In this document: positions 34,447-45,410 of the stretch, in pieces
How positions within the stretch are numbered: the stretch's first letter is position 1
How the letters are laid out: the number at the start of each line of letters is the position of its first letter
Assembly (NCBI GenBank): GCA_963580455.1
Contig: OY756963.1
Span: forward strand, 20,789,555-20,853,554
Source: Euonymus europaeus
Taxonomy: Eukaryota > Streptophyta > Magnoliopsida > Celastrales > Celastraceae
Direction: 5' to 3'
Length of the DNA stretch: 64,000 nt
Made by a program: the position numbers and the translations under genes
Notes under the pieces: model-generated
Told to the model about the DNA's origin: nothing
The model's database searches: none
Seen by the model: the letters and a program-made list of their open reading frames with translations, nothing else

Positions 34447-37400
34447 ATGGCTGCAGAAGGAATGGAGCAGGAATTCACGCAGTTGCAGAAGAAGAAAGAG
34501 CCTACCGAGGACGAGAAGAGGTATACTTCATGGAATCATTTTTGTGAAAATTAATATAGGGATTGTGGATATATTTTTTACTCTGTATTTCTTTTTCTAA
34601 TGATGTATAGGAGAGAAAATTATGCCTGGGAGCTTGATGAAGGCTGCGATGAGGCCTGGAGGGGGTGATTCGAGACCAGCAGATGGTGATCAGGTTAATT
34701 CTTGGGCCATGTTGAAGTTGAATTGGAACATGACTCTTCTCCTATTATTATTCTCTTTGATTGAAAGACTGGCTTATCTAGTAAAGAAGCATCCATACTT
34801 AATCGAAGAAAATGAGCGGTATAATTAATGCTTGTGTGAATTGTTTAATGGGTAATCTATCATTGTACAGTTCGAACATTGGATGGAGTTATAGTTCAGT
34901 CCACAAGATGAGAATATGGAGGGGAGTCACTCTGGGCTTTCAGTTGTGGTGTGATTGACTAGCTAACACTTTCTCATTAGCTTGTTATTAGTATTAAAGA
35001 ACTATTGGCCCATTAACCTTCATTTTCATACTGGAAAATAAAACGAAGTTCAAAATGGGTTGCTGTTATAATTTTGGATTCAAATGAAATTATAAATTTA
35101 TTTGGCAGACAGAGGAACACGTATAAGGCCAGTTATCGGAAAAAGCAAGATTTTATTGGGATTGCTAGAAGGGATGCCCACAATGTTGAAGGGCGAAGTT
35201 GCAATGGTATTGGTTTCCAAAATTTTCAAATTTAAATGTTTTGATAACTGTATCGTACTGTCTTCCTTGTTCCTAGAAATGCTCAGGCCAGGAAACCTCA
35301 CATTTCATGGTGGAGACTTTCATGTTTTGATTTTTCTGGTTTTTGTATTGATTCTCTAATGGCTACTTGTTTCAGTTCAAGATGAAACGTCAGATGTACA
35401 ATGGAGAGGATGATTGTCCAGTTTCAGCTCCAAATGGCTTTCAAAAAGAAGAAGAGCTTCATTTCGAAGTTGAGATGGTAAGACTTTTATAAAGTCCTAT
35501 ACAAGTTCAACTTTGTATCTTAAAAGTTTTCTTTTCTCATGTTAATGACTTCTTCTGTTGTGGTTTTTAATTGCAAAACTAGATCTGGTGTGGAATCCAT
35601 TCAAGGTTTATTGATTTTGGATTGGATTTTGATTACTTGCTTTTATACACTTGTGCATTCTCATTTACCCTCCAATCATTAGTCTTACAGATTTTTTAAC
35701 AAATCTTGAAACACTTTTTGTAATCATTTGAAAAGGAAGCATATTCTATACAGTATATACTTCTTTCAACTGCAATTGTATTGTCTTTGGTTTTTTAATT
35801 TGTTTGCTATTCTCTGGATTTTCAGGTTGTCAGCAATGATATGGGGGTTGTGAAGAAGGTATGGTAACCATTGTAAATTTTCTACATTTACTATTTTGAT
35901 TGTGTATTTGCTTGTGTCATACTGTTATACATCGCGAGGTATATATGGGATGAGCAATTGATGTTGTTGATGTGATTGTAGAATATGAAATTTTGTTTAA
36001 TTCATTCTGTTAGTTCCTTTGTGGTTATTATATCTTTTTGATAAATGCCGAGTACTAATGTTTACACTCATGAGATATCATTTTCCTTGAGAAAGTTGAT
36101 GCCTGTTAGCAAGTGGAATGTATTTTTCTATTCTTTCTTTTCTTGGCGACAAACCTGTACGAGTCTTCGGATGGTTTCTTGGATCTTATTTTCAGCTGGA
36201 AACACAGGAAGCATGGGCATATGTGATATGTCTTGTTCTGTTTATGCCTTCGTACTTATTGGATATATTCTTGGCTAATAGACCCCCTTCTCACCTTGTG
36301 GCCAGTGTACAGTGTAAGAAGGGAGAGGAAATGCAAAAGAAATGAATGGGAAGCTAACTTGACATTGCTTGCAATTTAATGTTATGCAACCAGAAATCTA
36401 TTCTCTCTCACACACAAGGAGAACCATATTTCTTTACCTTCAGGAAATTTGAGGTTTTTCATAGAGTACTATCTTCTGTTTCCAATGACATGTCTGCCTT
36501 TTGTCGCTTCATCGCTTGGCATGACACACGTCCTTTATTATACTTAATTTAATGCGTGCGATTGGTATAGCCAATTTTACATATCCAGGTGCCCTCTTCC
36601 TTTGCCTTGCGCATGATCCTAATTTTCTTATCTTAATATAAACTAAGGCTATGAGTTGGAAGTGCTTGTGTTGACTGGATATAGATATTAGATATTGTCT
36701 TGTTCTTTTTTCCGCTTCCCTGCAGCTATGGTCTGCTCTACTTTTTCCTAGTCATCTATTGTGAATGACTTTTTTGAATTTAAAATGATGTCCACTGTTA
36801 TCTTACTAATGGTCTTGAAATGGGAATTGGAATGATGCCGCGAGAAGAAAAGGCAGTGATATATGCCACTAATCAGTACTTGACTCAATCTCCTCTAATG
36901 CCCGTTGAAGGTTTAGATGAAGTACATTTTGAGGAGGAGCTTGTTCATTTCATTCAGGTGTGTAACGTTCTTACTAGTCGTATAATATTGTTTGCATGTT
37001 GTTTATTTGCTTATCAACACTTCTGTTGTTCCCTAAATGTATATAATTATCCTTGATTTTATCAGTTGATGAGTTTATGATGTCTGGTAAATTGTGCTTG
37101 TTAAGCATCTGGCGCTATAGTAATATAATATGACTCTTCAAAAAAAGAGTAATATGCAATGGCTAAGTTAGGATGTAAATGATCTGAGTTTTTAATATAG
37201 TGTTGACAGGTGGGGGATATGGTTGGTGATGGGCGCCTAATGAAACGCCGGATTCGTGATGGAAAAGGTGTGGTTTAAGAACTTGCTTTAAAGTTGTACA
37301 GAGATATGTTTATTTTATTTTTAATATTTTGTCTTTTATTTTCTTTATGCAAACATGATTTTTACTGCATTGATAAGATCTTTCTGCTAGAGAGCCAAGA

Positions 37401-38997
37401 TTTGTTCTTCTGCCTGTTTTGCATCTGGTCTGCTGGCTGCATCAAGTTCTGCATGAGTAGACCTCCGTGTTTTCTAATGAATTTTCTTTGTGCATCATAT
37501 TTCTTCGAGGAGTTAATTACTGGTGTGCTTTTGCTATTGAGTAGTGAATGTAGTGAGAGAGCGTGTATGCCTTTTTTCTCAGTTATGCATAACTATATCC
37601 ATACCAGTGCATTTACACAAATTCTGCCTTTTTCTCAATTATTTTGAAACATTAAGGGGAGTTTCCTATGGATTGCCCTCTTCATGACAGTCTACTCCGT
37701 GCCCATTACAAGGGTATGATCCTTGACGAAGGAAAAAGTGGTCTTTTATGATACAAAAGTTTATAATGGTGGTCAGCCTTTGGAGTTCAGTTCTGGAGAA
37801 CGGCTTCATTTCCCATCTGGTGGATGAAATACATGTTAACTTTTTGGAGGTCCCTGAGGGATTTGAAATGTGTGTTTGCCTGATGCTACCAGGAGAGATA
37901 TCGGTTGTAACGTGCCCTCCTGATTATGCATATGATAAATTTCCAAGGTTACTCTCTACTCCTCTGCACGCATGCAGGTCTTTAAATATATTGCTGCTGT
38001 AGGTTTATTCATCAAACCATTGTGATTACTTGTTACTACTTTCTTTGTCATCATATATCTCCTCCTTGAAGCATGTCAGAAACGACATTTTTCCCCTTAA
38101 ATTATCAGGCCGCCTAATGTCCCTGAAGGTGCTCATATTCATTGGGAAATTGAACTTCTTGGTTTTGAGATGCCAAGGGTAATCGATCATCTCTACTTGC
38201 TAATTAATGATTTTATCACCTTTTCTTTATATAGTATTTCTTTTTCCGTGCACGAACCCATGCTATAATACATGATTTTTGAATCTTTATCGCAGGTTGG
38301 ATTGGTTTGGACTTTCAAAGTATAATGGATGAAGCAGAGACGATAAGAAGCACAGTATGTAGATTAAATTGGATTATAAATTGCTGCATTAGGCCGATAA
38401 TATATCGCTTGAAAAAAATGTCTATGCTCCTGTCTCTGTGCATTAATATGTTTCAGTGGTGTTAGTTGTTACGGGGTTACAGTGGTGCTGCATTGCAACA
38501 TGAATACTTTGATCTAGAAATTAAATTTAGTGTATGTAAACAAAATATCAGTTTACATCACAGGCCAATTCTGTGTTCTGTTGGAGCTAAGGTTTGAGAA
38601 GCAAATCCATCACATGTCAAGGCTCTTTACCGCCGAGGAATGGCTTATATAGAAGCTGGCGATTTTGAGGAAGCAAGAAGCGATTTCAATGCGGTAGGTC
38701 TTATATCTCAATTTGAGTAATAAGCTTTGAATTCCTGGCATCCATTCCTCAGTTTGCCTTTTGATATTGTTAATATTGATAGACGTTTCTGCTTATGTAT
38801 ATTGGTCACAACTGCAGGAAGTTACAAGGAAGGCAAGAACACAAATTTAAAGGACTATTTGACAAGAAACCTGGAGATATTGCAGATGCTGGTTTGAAGA
38901 TAAAAGGAGAAGAGGAGCATTGGAGGAAATCAAAGCAGTGGTGATCAAGAGGAAAATATTTTCGGCTTTAGGACTTGAACGCTGTACAATATTGTGA
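34447..38997 (+). pseudogene. PAS1: Decayed PASTICCINO1 (FKBP-TPR immunophilin-like) pseudogene
   Basis: Intact PAS1 is a protein of about 630 residues with three FKBP-like domains and TPRs, acting in very-long-chain fatty acid elongation at the ER and in cell-division control. Here exon remnants appear in order: 34447-34520, 34611-34693 (MPGSLMKAAMRPGGGDS), 34852-34911, 35109-35206 (LLGLLEGMPTMLKGEVAM), 35376-35477 (CPVSAPNGFQKEEELHFEVE), 35826-35858, a scrap near 36404-36446 (GEPYFFTFRKFE), 36812-36957 (EEKAVIYATNQYLTQSPL), 37210-37267 (GDGRLMKRRIRDGK), 37657-37947, 38109-38178, 38296-38355, about 38610-38693 (SHVKALYRRGMAYIEAGDFE) and 38819-38997 (SALGLERCTIL). Disruptions: a two-base frameshift at the start of exon 2, a TGA at 34909-34911, a frameshift after ILDEGK near 37730, an insertion of about 45 bases near 37800, a frameshift near 38870, and no recognisable FKBP2 first half or first TPRs. 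Introns are kept, so this is not a retrocopy. Confidence 0.88.
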
Positions 38998-40440
38998 GAT
39001 GGCTAAGAGAGTTGGCGTCTTGTTTTGCTGCCGACTTTGTGAGGTCCCATTGTCCCAACGAAAGCGAATCAGAGAAGATGGGTTGAAATTGGATTCCTCT
39101 TTGGTCGTGTGTAGGGACAGAGAGAATCACACGTGGGAGAAAAACTGTCGGTGACTGAAGTTGACATTTGTTGAAAAAAATGATTTAAAAATGCAAAAGT
39201 CAATCACGCCAAAACCCTACAAAGAAAAGAAAAAAATAAGATGGACCAACCGGGTCTAATGAATGGTCAATAGAAATGAAAAATGTCCCATCAGATAGAT
39301 GATTAGACCAATATATGTTCGATGCTTTAGTTGTCGTGCAGTCCGAAGGCATCCATAGGGGGTGTTTGGATGTATGCTCTGTCACCTATATTCTCAGACA
39401 CTCTCAGTTTTTACGCTTTACGAGAGAGTATACTCTATCACCCATACTCTCATCCAAACGCATGCAAAGTCTAAACTTAGGCATTGAGGTCCGATAATAG
39501 GGTAAGTTTAACTAAAATTCAACAAGTAATTATTAAAATATTGTTCGGAGAATTTTGTACATATAATTGACCATATAAAAATTCAATCACTAGGATATGA
39601 CCCAAATGATTATTTTTTTCTAAATCATTCTAAACGAAACGTCAACCATTGTTTTGAATAATCTTACACGGAACTTCTCACATATCTTAATCTAAATTAA
39701 TTACACACAATCAATGGAGTTTGTGTGGTCCAACCTTGTTATAACGAAAGCAAGGAGATAAGAAGGTCCACTGGCCCGGTAAGAAATTTTTTATCTTATA
39801 TCTAATCAAGTAAGCTTGTTGTTAACGATGATTAAGGAGCCTAGCTAATTTAGTCACAATCTTTTCAAATTATTATTTTCTTTTTATATCTAATCAACTT
39901 TTATTATCATTACAAGTCATATTTTCTTTTTTCTTGAGCAACCACTACTCTTTATCAAATTGTGTGTTTGGAGCAGAGAAATGTCAAGTAATTTGACACG
40001 ACCGCCTGGGTCGGTATGAATATAAAATATATGTGATTGATTCATTCATTTTTCTTTGGATGCTTTAATATTGTGGTGTGACATTATGGCATCATTATGC
40101 TGTAGCCCGAAAAGCCTTAATTAGTTCTACAAACGAATGTTTAGCTGCTGGAGAGAGAGAGAGAGTAATTGGACCCAAGTATTAGGGTATATTTGTTGAA
40201 TACAACGAAATTAGGTAGAAATTTGGCCCACGACAACACACATGAATCCACTTTCAATTCCTTCAAGTAAAGTATGGTGCAAAGAGATGTTCATGACGAC
40301 ACACACATATGTTTGTGTATGCCCTACATTGTGTACGAGATATATCACACGTCGAAATCTTTTTTCTTTTTTTTTTTTGCAATTTATGGGGATAAAAAAA
40401 AAATCACATAAAAATTGATGGAAGAGTGATTTAATAGAAA
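38998..40440. other. Gene-free region
   Basis: No gene seen. It includes one small MITE and a (GA)n run near 40150-40165. Confidence 0.5.
39361..39463. mobile_element. Tiny MITE (about 100 bases), family C
   Basis: The left end GTGTTTGGATG is answered by CATCCAAACGC at the right end, an inverted terminal pair. The inside, GTCACCTATATTCTCAGACA and CTCTCAG, is shared in inverse form with 44967-45088. Confidence 0.6.
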
Positions 40441-40690
40441 GATTCGCAATTGAGGGAGTCTGACGATGTTTAGAAGTTAGTCTATCTTCAAGGTTAGCAG
40501 GAGTGAGAATGCCTTGGTGGATTGTCTCACCAAATGGGTCGGGTCGTTACCAGACATTTATCTGGCAGCATTTCCAGTTGTTTTCTACGAATTCTTAAAG
40601 TTTGGTTGGAGAGTGGGGATGATCCTCCAGACAACTGTTTTGATCTTGCAACCTTTCCTTTGTAGTTGGTGTGTTATTTGTAAATGAGAA
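40441..40690 (+). mobile_element. 3' end remnant of a LINE-type element
   Basis: The plus frame reads FKVSRSENALVDCLTKWVGS then LPDIYLAAFPVVFYEFL up to a TGA, resembling the RNxxADxLAKWG end of the RNase H region of plant non-LTR elements. Only about 65 residues remain, and no reverse transcriptase precedes it. Confidence 0.55.
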
Positions 40691-40898
40691 AATGAAATCA
40701 AGACCATAACGCAGTGCGTTATTTAAATTTCTTTTGTCTTCTTCCTAAGTCGTACATCAACGACTCTCTGACAGTATTGTCTTATCTAGAACTCTGTAGC
40801 TCTGTCAGCATTTCAAGTTTTGTAACGGTTAGTTGTAGGTGTATATATGATGTTGTAGTCATCTCTCTATCGGAGCACAAGAACTCCACCGAGTTACA

Positions 40899-41465
40899 TT
40901 GTGCATCATCCATGGCTGCCACCCAACCCAGCACCACTGTTGTTTTTATTCCTATCTTTATTACTACACCGACCGTCACTGCCCATGCTTTCAACCCCAT
41001 TCCTTTGAAGCACTCTTTAACAAATTTTTCTTCTTGGCACCTACAACTAATATTTTGCGTGCTTATGATCTCTTGGGATATGTTGATAGAACAATCTCTT
41101 GTCCATCCAAAACTAATAATAGTAATGCCACCACCACTCTTCCTTGTCACACATGGTAGTCGCAAGATCAATTTATCTTGCACTCTATTGTAGCATCAAT
41201 TGATGCTACCGTGTTATCTCTGATTGAAGAAGTCTGCACTAGTGAGGCAATCAGGCTTAAAGCTCATAAGTTATTTGCAAACAGCTCTAGATCTTGAGTT
41301 ATTCAACTCAAATCTCAACTCTCCGGGTGTCAAAAAGGGGAAAGTCTATGAATGATTATCTCCACGATGTTAAATCACTGGCATATGGGCTTGCTTTGAT
41401 AGACCATTTCATTCCTTCCCCTTCGGATGATCTACCACTCTGCATTTTGGATGGTTGTTGGAAAA
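40899..41465 (+). mobile_element. Ty1/copia retrotransposon gag fragment, broken
   Basis: Across shifting frames the sequence resembles the N-terminal gag region of copia elements: NPIPLKHSLTNFSSWHLQL, then QFILHSIVASIDATVLSLIE, LKAHKLFANSSRS, MNDYLHDVKSLAYGLALIDH and LPLCILDG. At least one in-frame stop and frame changes interrupt it. No protease, integrase, reverse transcriptase or LTR is found nearby. Confidence 0.75.
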
Positions 41466-42674
41466 TACGTACTAGCGAAAATGTCTTAAAAACAAGGAAC
41501 GCACATAGGAATAATCGATAAAAAAAAATGACATTCAAAAATTTCTTATTAATTATTATCAACATGCATAATCTATGACTAAACTAATTGTGTAAAGATT
41601 ACGTACCTCGAGATATCTCTAGATTGATCTCTAAAAATCTATATCGAAACTAATATAGCAAGTTCAAGTTTTACCACTTTTCGTAACCAAGATAGACATA
41701 CTGAAATACTATACTATAGCTTTGTCGACGCTTTGTCCAATTCTGTCTAAGCTGTGATCGTTTGCTTATATTCAATAGGAACTTATGATTTGATCTTTTA
41801 TGTGTAAGTTAAACTCTACACACCAATTCATATATCATATACAATAAAAGACGCTTATGCCAATATGTCATTTTTCATATATAAAGTGTTAAATATATTT
41901 TATTCCAAATAAATAATCCGAGTTTTAATATTATATAAAATAATGGCCTTTAACATACTATCCCTATCAGATCGTGGTCATAAGTATGATGGTACCAATA
42001 TTTTTTTTCAAATATAAAGTGTTAAATATATTTATATTTCAAATAAATAAACCGAGTTTTAATAAATAAATGTTTTAATATTTCGTTTAAGAGGGAAACT
42101 CCGCAGTGATTCTTTTCAAATGAGATATTTTTATTTTTAAAATTTTTAATTTTATCATTTCACGTGCTTAAAAATCTAATAGGTAAATTTAAGTTTTTTT
42201 TTGATGAAATATGTAAATTTAAGTTAATATTAGGCTACAAAAACTTGAGATAACTACCGTTACACACTGAATCTTCCCACTCAAATGGTGTCAATTCTCA
42301 AACTCTTTAAATAATTGATAAGCGACTGAGTCGATATAGAGAGTCGTTAATAAGCTATGGAGATAGAAGGTTGTAGGTGGTGTGTCTTAAATACTAATAT
42401 TGAGTCGCGATTAAATTTAAAAAGAATTTGGAAACGTGATTGTATTCCATTACTCCACGCTTGCGTGCCCAGGTGGGAATTCGGCACTTTTTCAAAAGAA
42501 ACGGTTGAATGTCTTTATTGACTCTGTTTTGAATCCGAAAGGTGGGAGTTGGAATATTCAAAAAGTTCGTTCCCATTCTCAAATTAAACCCACCACCACC
42601 ACCACTATCGAATAGTGGGAAATACAGTAATCAATCAATTTAAGTCATCTTAATCATTAAACTACTTGTCATCC
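41466..42674. other. Gene-free AT-rich region
   Basis: No gene is supported; it contains the direct repeat described separately. Confidence 0.5.
41862..42064. repeat. Two direct copies of a roughly 72-base AT-rich block
   Basis: Copies at about 41862-41931 and 41990-42064 share ATATAAAGTGTTAAATATAT, CAAATAAATAA and CCGAGTTTTAATA. They are separated by a segment of about 60 bases. Confidence 0.75.
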
Positions 42675-43051
42675 AAGGGCTTGCTTTCATAAAAAAAAAA
42701 AAAAAATGATTAAGTAAAATAGTGTAAAAAAAAATAGTAGGATAGAATAGAGTAAATGAAGCTCTGTCTTTATTGAATAGAGTAAAAGTTAATTAAAGTA
42801 TAAGTTATTAATTTTTTTTGGATATAGTATAGGGTAAAATAAATTTAAATATTTAAAATAATTTATTCGTTTACTCTAGCATCCTAACCCTCAAATCGAG
42901 TTACAATAATGAGAGTAGTGTAGGGGATAATTTATCTCGTATACTATCCTCTTAACCCATTATCACTTAAAACCAAATACGGTATATAATGACTAATCTA
43001 CTTAACCCTCCCTACTTAACTCTCCAATACTATAATTCAAAGCAAGTCCTT
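42675..43051. mobile_element. MITE with GGCTTGCTT-type inverted ends, family A
   Basis: The left end AAGGGCTTGCTTTCAT is matched on the opposite strand by the right end AAGGACTTGCTTTGAAT. Inner phrases such as GTGTAGGGGATAATTTATCT and the CTTAACCCTCCCTACTTAAC block also occur, in the other orientation, at 56775-57180. No coding capacity. Confidence 0.75.
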
Positions 43052-43693
43052 AAGGTAGATGTTATCTCAGGCGTGATCATTCCACTACTCACCGTCTTGC
43101 CTATGCCTTCTTTTTTCTAAAATTTCATAAATGTCTATATTCATTGTGATAAATTCAACGAACTATTTTTTTTGCTAAAAATAAAAGTCAAATTTATCAC
43201 AATCGAAATATTAAATAGTTTGAGTTGATATCATAAAATATAAGGTTGATATTTATTTTTCATGTTGAATTTAATTTTTTATTTTGAAAAAAATGGATAA
43301 TTGAATTTGTTCGGTGACGGATAATACTTCAAGCCATAATTATATGTTTGTATTATACTCTTGATGAAATGAGAGGCAGTAAAGTAGAAAGTTCACTGCA
43401 AAAATGAATATGCTAAGTATTCCAACAAAAAATATCTCAAAAACGTCTCAATAGAGACATTGCTTATTAATTTGAATTTTGAACTCTGAATTTACCTCCA
43501 AATCTTATGGTATATGTGTTGCCACATATGATTATGAAAACTTTGAAATATTTAGTTTTGGGAATATATACTAACATCATTGCTGCAAAAATTAACTTTT
43601 TTTTTAAAGAGAAAATTCCATTAATCAAAGAACTAGTGGCGGATAATTCGCTAACATACAATCAAGCAACCATAGTGGTGCCGTTGTAACATC
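43052..43693. other. Gene-free region
   Basis: No gene or recognised repeat seen. Confidence 0.5.
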
Positions 43694-44095
43694 TCATATG
43701 TAGGAAACATTGATATTAAGAGCAAACCGTGCTATAGTATGAGCCACCACATTCGAAGTCCTATGGCTATATAAGAAGCCTAAAAACTGAAAGAAGCCCA
43801 CTTCTTCTTGTATTTCTTTGACAGTTCTACTCAATTCATTCCACCCCTCCTCCATTGAATTAAGACGTTGTATAGCTGCTAGCGAATCAATGACAATATA
43901 AATCCTCATATGGCCGGATATCCTTGCAAGTCTAATCCCCTCCTTTATAGCAGAAAGTTCTGCTAGCTCCACCGTACCAAGGCTACCAAGTGAAGATGCC
44001 CCTGCTAAAACCAGCTCACCCCTAGCATTGCGAAGAATACATACTATTATCATAATAGTCTTATTAAATTTGAATTCAATTCTATCAAGACTCAT
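43694..44095 (-). mobile_element. RNase H-like (RVT_3) domain relic of a LINE-type element
   Basis: An open frame of 133 residues reads like the plant RNase H-like domain of non-LTR elements: LRNARGELVLAGASSLGS, ELAELSAIKEGIRLA (Glu of the active-site block), IYIVIDSLAAIQRLN (Asp of the next block), and HRTSNVVAHTIARFAL at the end, where the usual Asp is replaced by His. It could be the last exon of a domesticated RNase H-like gene, but no upstream exon, promoter or poly-A tail is seen. Confidence 0.7.
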
Positions 44096-44681
44096 TATTC
44101 AACAATTGTCCATATGGTACTGTACTTTCTCACCACTTTCCATCTTTAATTCAAAATGAATCTACTTTTGCCCCTCTGGATTTCAAAATTAGTCATGCAT
44201 TCCACGACTACAAGTAATTTTGTTGTGACATATCAAAACCCCAATTTACCCCTTTGTAAGTGACTAAATTCCGACATTTTGGAATCCAATTTCAAGTTTC
44301 CAACAAAAGAAGGCATAGGCAATATGGTAATTTCATGAGATTTTGGCTTTAAAGAACCCCTGGACAAAGAGCCCTTGGTCTTGAAAAGAAGAAGATGAGG
44401 TCCACTGTTGTAAACACGTTTGAAGGTTCAATCAAGTGTTCAACACACGAATACATTTCTTCAATTAATTAAAATAATAAATAAAATATTCAACGAGATT
44501 CGTGCACAGCATTTTGGACTTTTTTGGCGCAATATGGCCAGCACCACGTCGGCGTAATATTTGTCATGGCGCCGACCCTTTTTAAACTAATCACTCCTTT
44601 TTTTTAACTTATAAATTTTTTATTTGAGGATATCCGATATCAAACGGTCAAGCTAATAATATAGATCTATACAGTTTATCA

Positions 44682-44900
44682 CGTGTTTGGTAAGAGTGTA
44701 ATAATTATAAGGGTAATTAAAATTATATAAATAAATAAATATTCATGTTTGATATGCATGTATATATTTATTTGGGTAATATTTTTAGGTAATTTTCTTC
44801 ATATTTTGAGAGTAATAATACCCATATGGATAGATGGATAATGATTACTCTAAAAATATATTACATTCATATTTATTATTCTCTTATCAAACGTGTTCTT
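44682..44900. mobile_element. MITE of about 220 bases
   Basis: The left end ACGTGTTTGGTAAGAGTGTA is answered by the inverse of ATTCTCTTATCAAACGTGTT at the right. The inside is AT-rich and partly self-complementary. It resembles a hAT-type MITE, but the superfamily is not certain. Confidence 0.65.
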
Positions 44901-44966
44901 AGTGTAAAAATGAACTGATAAACCCGCACAAGAGTGTAATTTATACACTTTTATTTGACCATCTGA

Positions 44967-45088
44967 GCCTTCGTTTAGATCAGAGTATGTTGATAGAGTA
45001 TAAACTCTTGTAAAACATAAAAATTGAGAGAGTCTGAGAATATGAAGACAGAGTATAAACTAACTTATACTCTAAAACAAACGGAGAC
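44967..45088. mobile_element. Tiny MITE, family C, second copy
   Basis: Ends CCTTCGTTTAGAT and AAACAAACGGAGAC form an inverted pair. GAGAGAGTCTGAGAATAT inside matches the inverse of the 39.4 kb copy. Confidence 0.55.
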
Positions 45089-45260
45089 TCATTTTCTCAT
45101 TACTTTTATAGCAATGCTCGAGTAAGTGTTCAAACATCAAAAGAAACGAGTTTGACTGACATTGAAGATAAGGAACGCCGTTAAATGACGTGGTTGAGAC
45201 CTTCCGTCCAATTGATTAAAGCCAAGAAAAGTCCAAAACAAACGCCTGAAAAAACTGCCA

Positions 45261-45267
45261 TATAAAC
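45261..45267 (+). promoter_or_regulatory. TATA box of the WVD2-like gene
   Basis: TATAAAC about 30 bases before a plausible transcription start near 45293. Confidence 0.5.
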
Positions 45268-45292
45268 ATATCCACCAACGCAACAGTAATAT

Positions 45293-45339
45293 TAAAATTA
45301 GTGCAATCCTCGTCGTAGACAGGAAAACTAGAGAGAAAT

Positions 45340-45373
<34 letters not shown>

Positions 45374-45410
45374 GGGTGGTCTCGAGATCTTGCTAGATCG
45401 GACCAGAATC
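45293..45410 (+). other. Probable 5'-UTR exon of the WVD2-like gene with GA repeat
   Basis: A GA-rich leader (run at 45341-45374) ends at GAATC before GTAAGA at 45411. The next plausible acceptor before the start codon is at 46973, implying a 5'-UTR intron of about 1.56 kb. The leader has no in-frame coding continuity. Confidence 0.5.

Larger units (their letters stand above)
44096..45260. other. Intergenic, upstream of the WVD2-like gene
   Basis: No gene. Two short inverted-repeat elements are listed separately. Confidence 0.5.

Noticed and set aside
37294..37647. 117-residue Cys/Phe-rich plus-strand frame
   Set aside because: It lies entirely within an intron of the PAS1 pseudogene and is low in complexity.
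40714..41193. 159-residue plus-strand frame as a possible gene
   Set aside because: It overlaps a copia gag relic that continues in other frames with stops; it has no family resemblance of its own.
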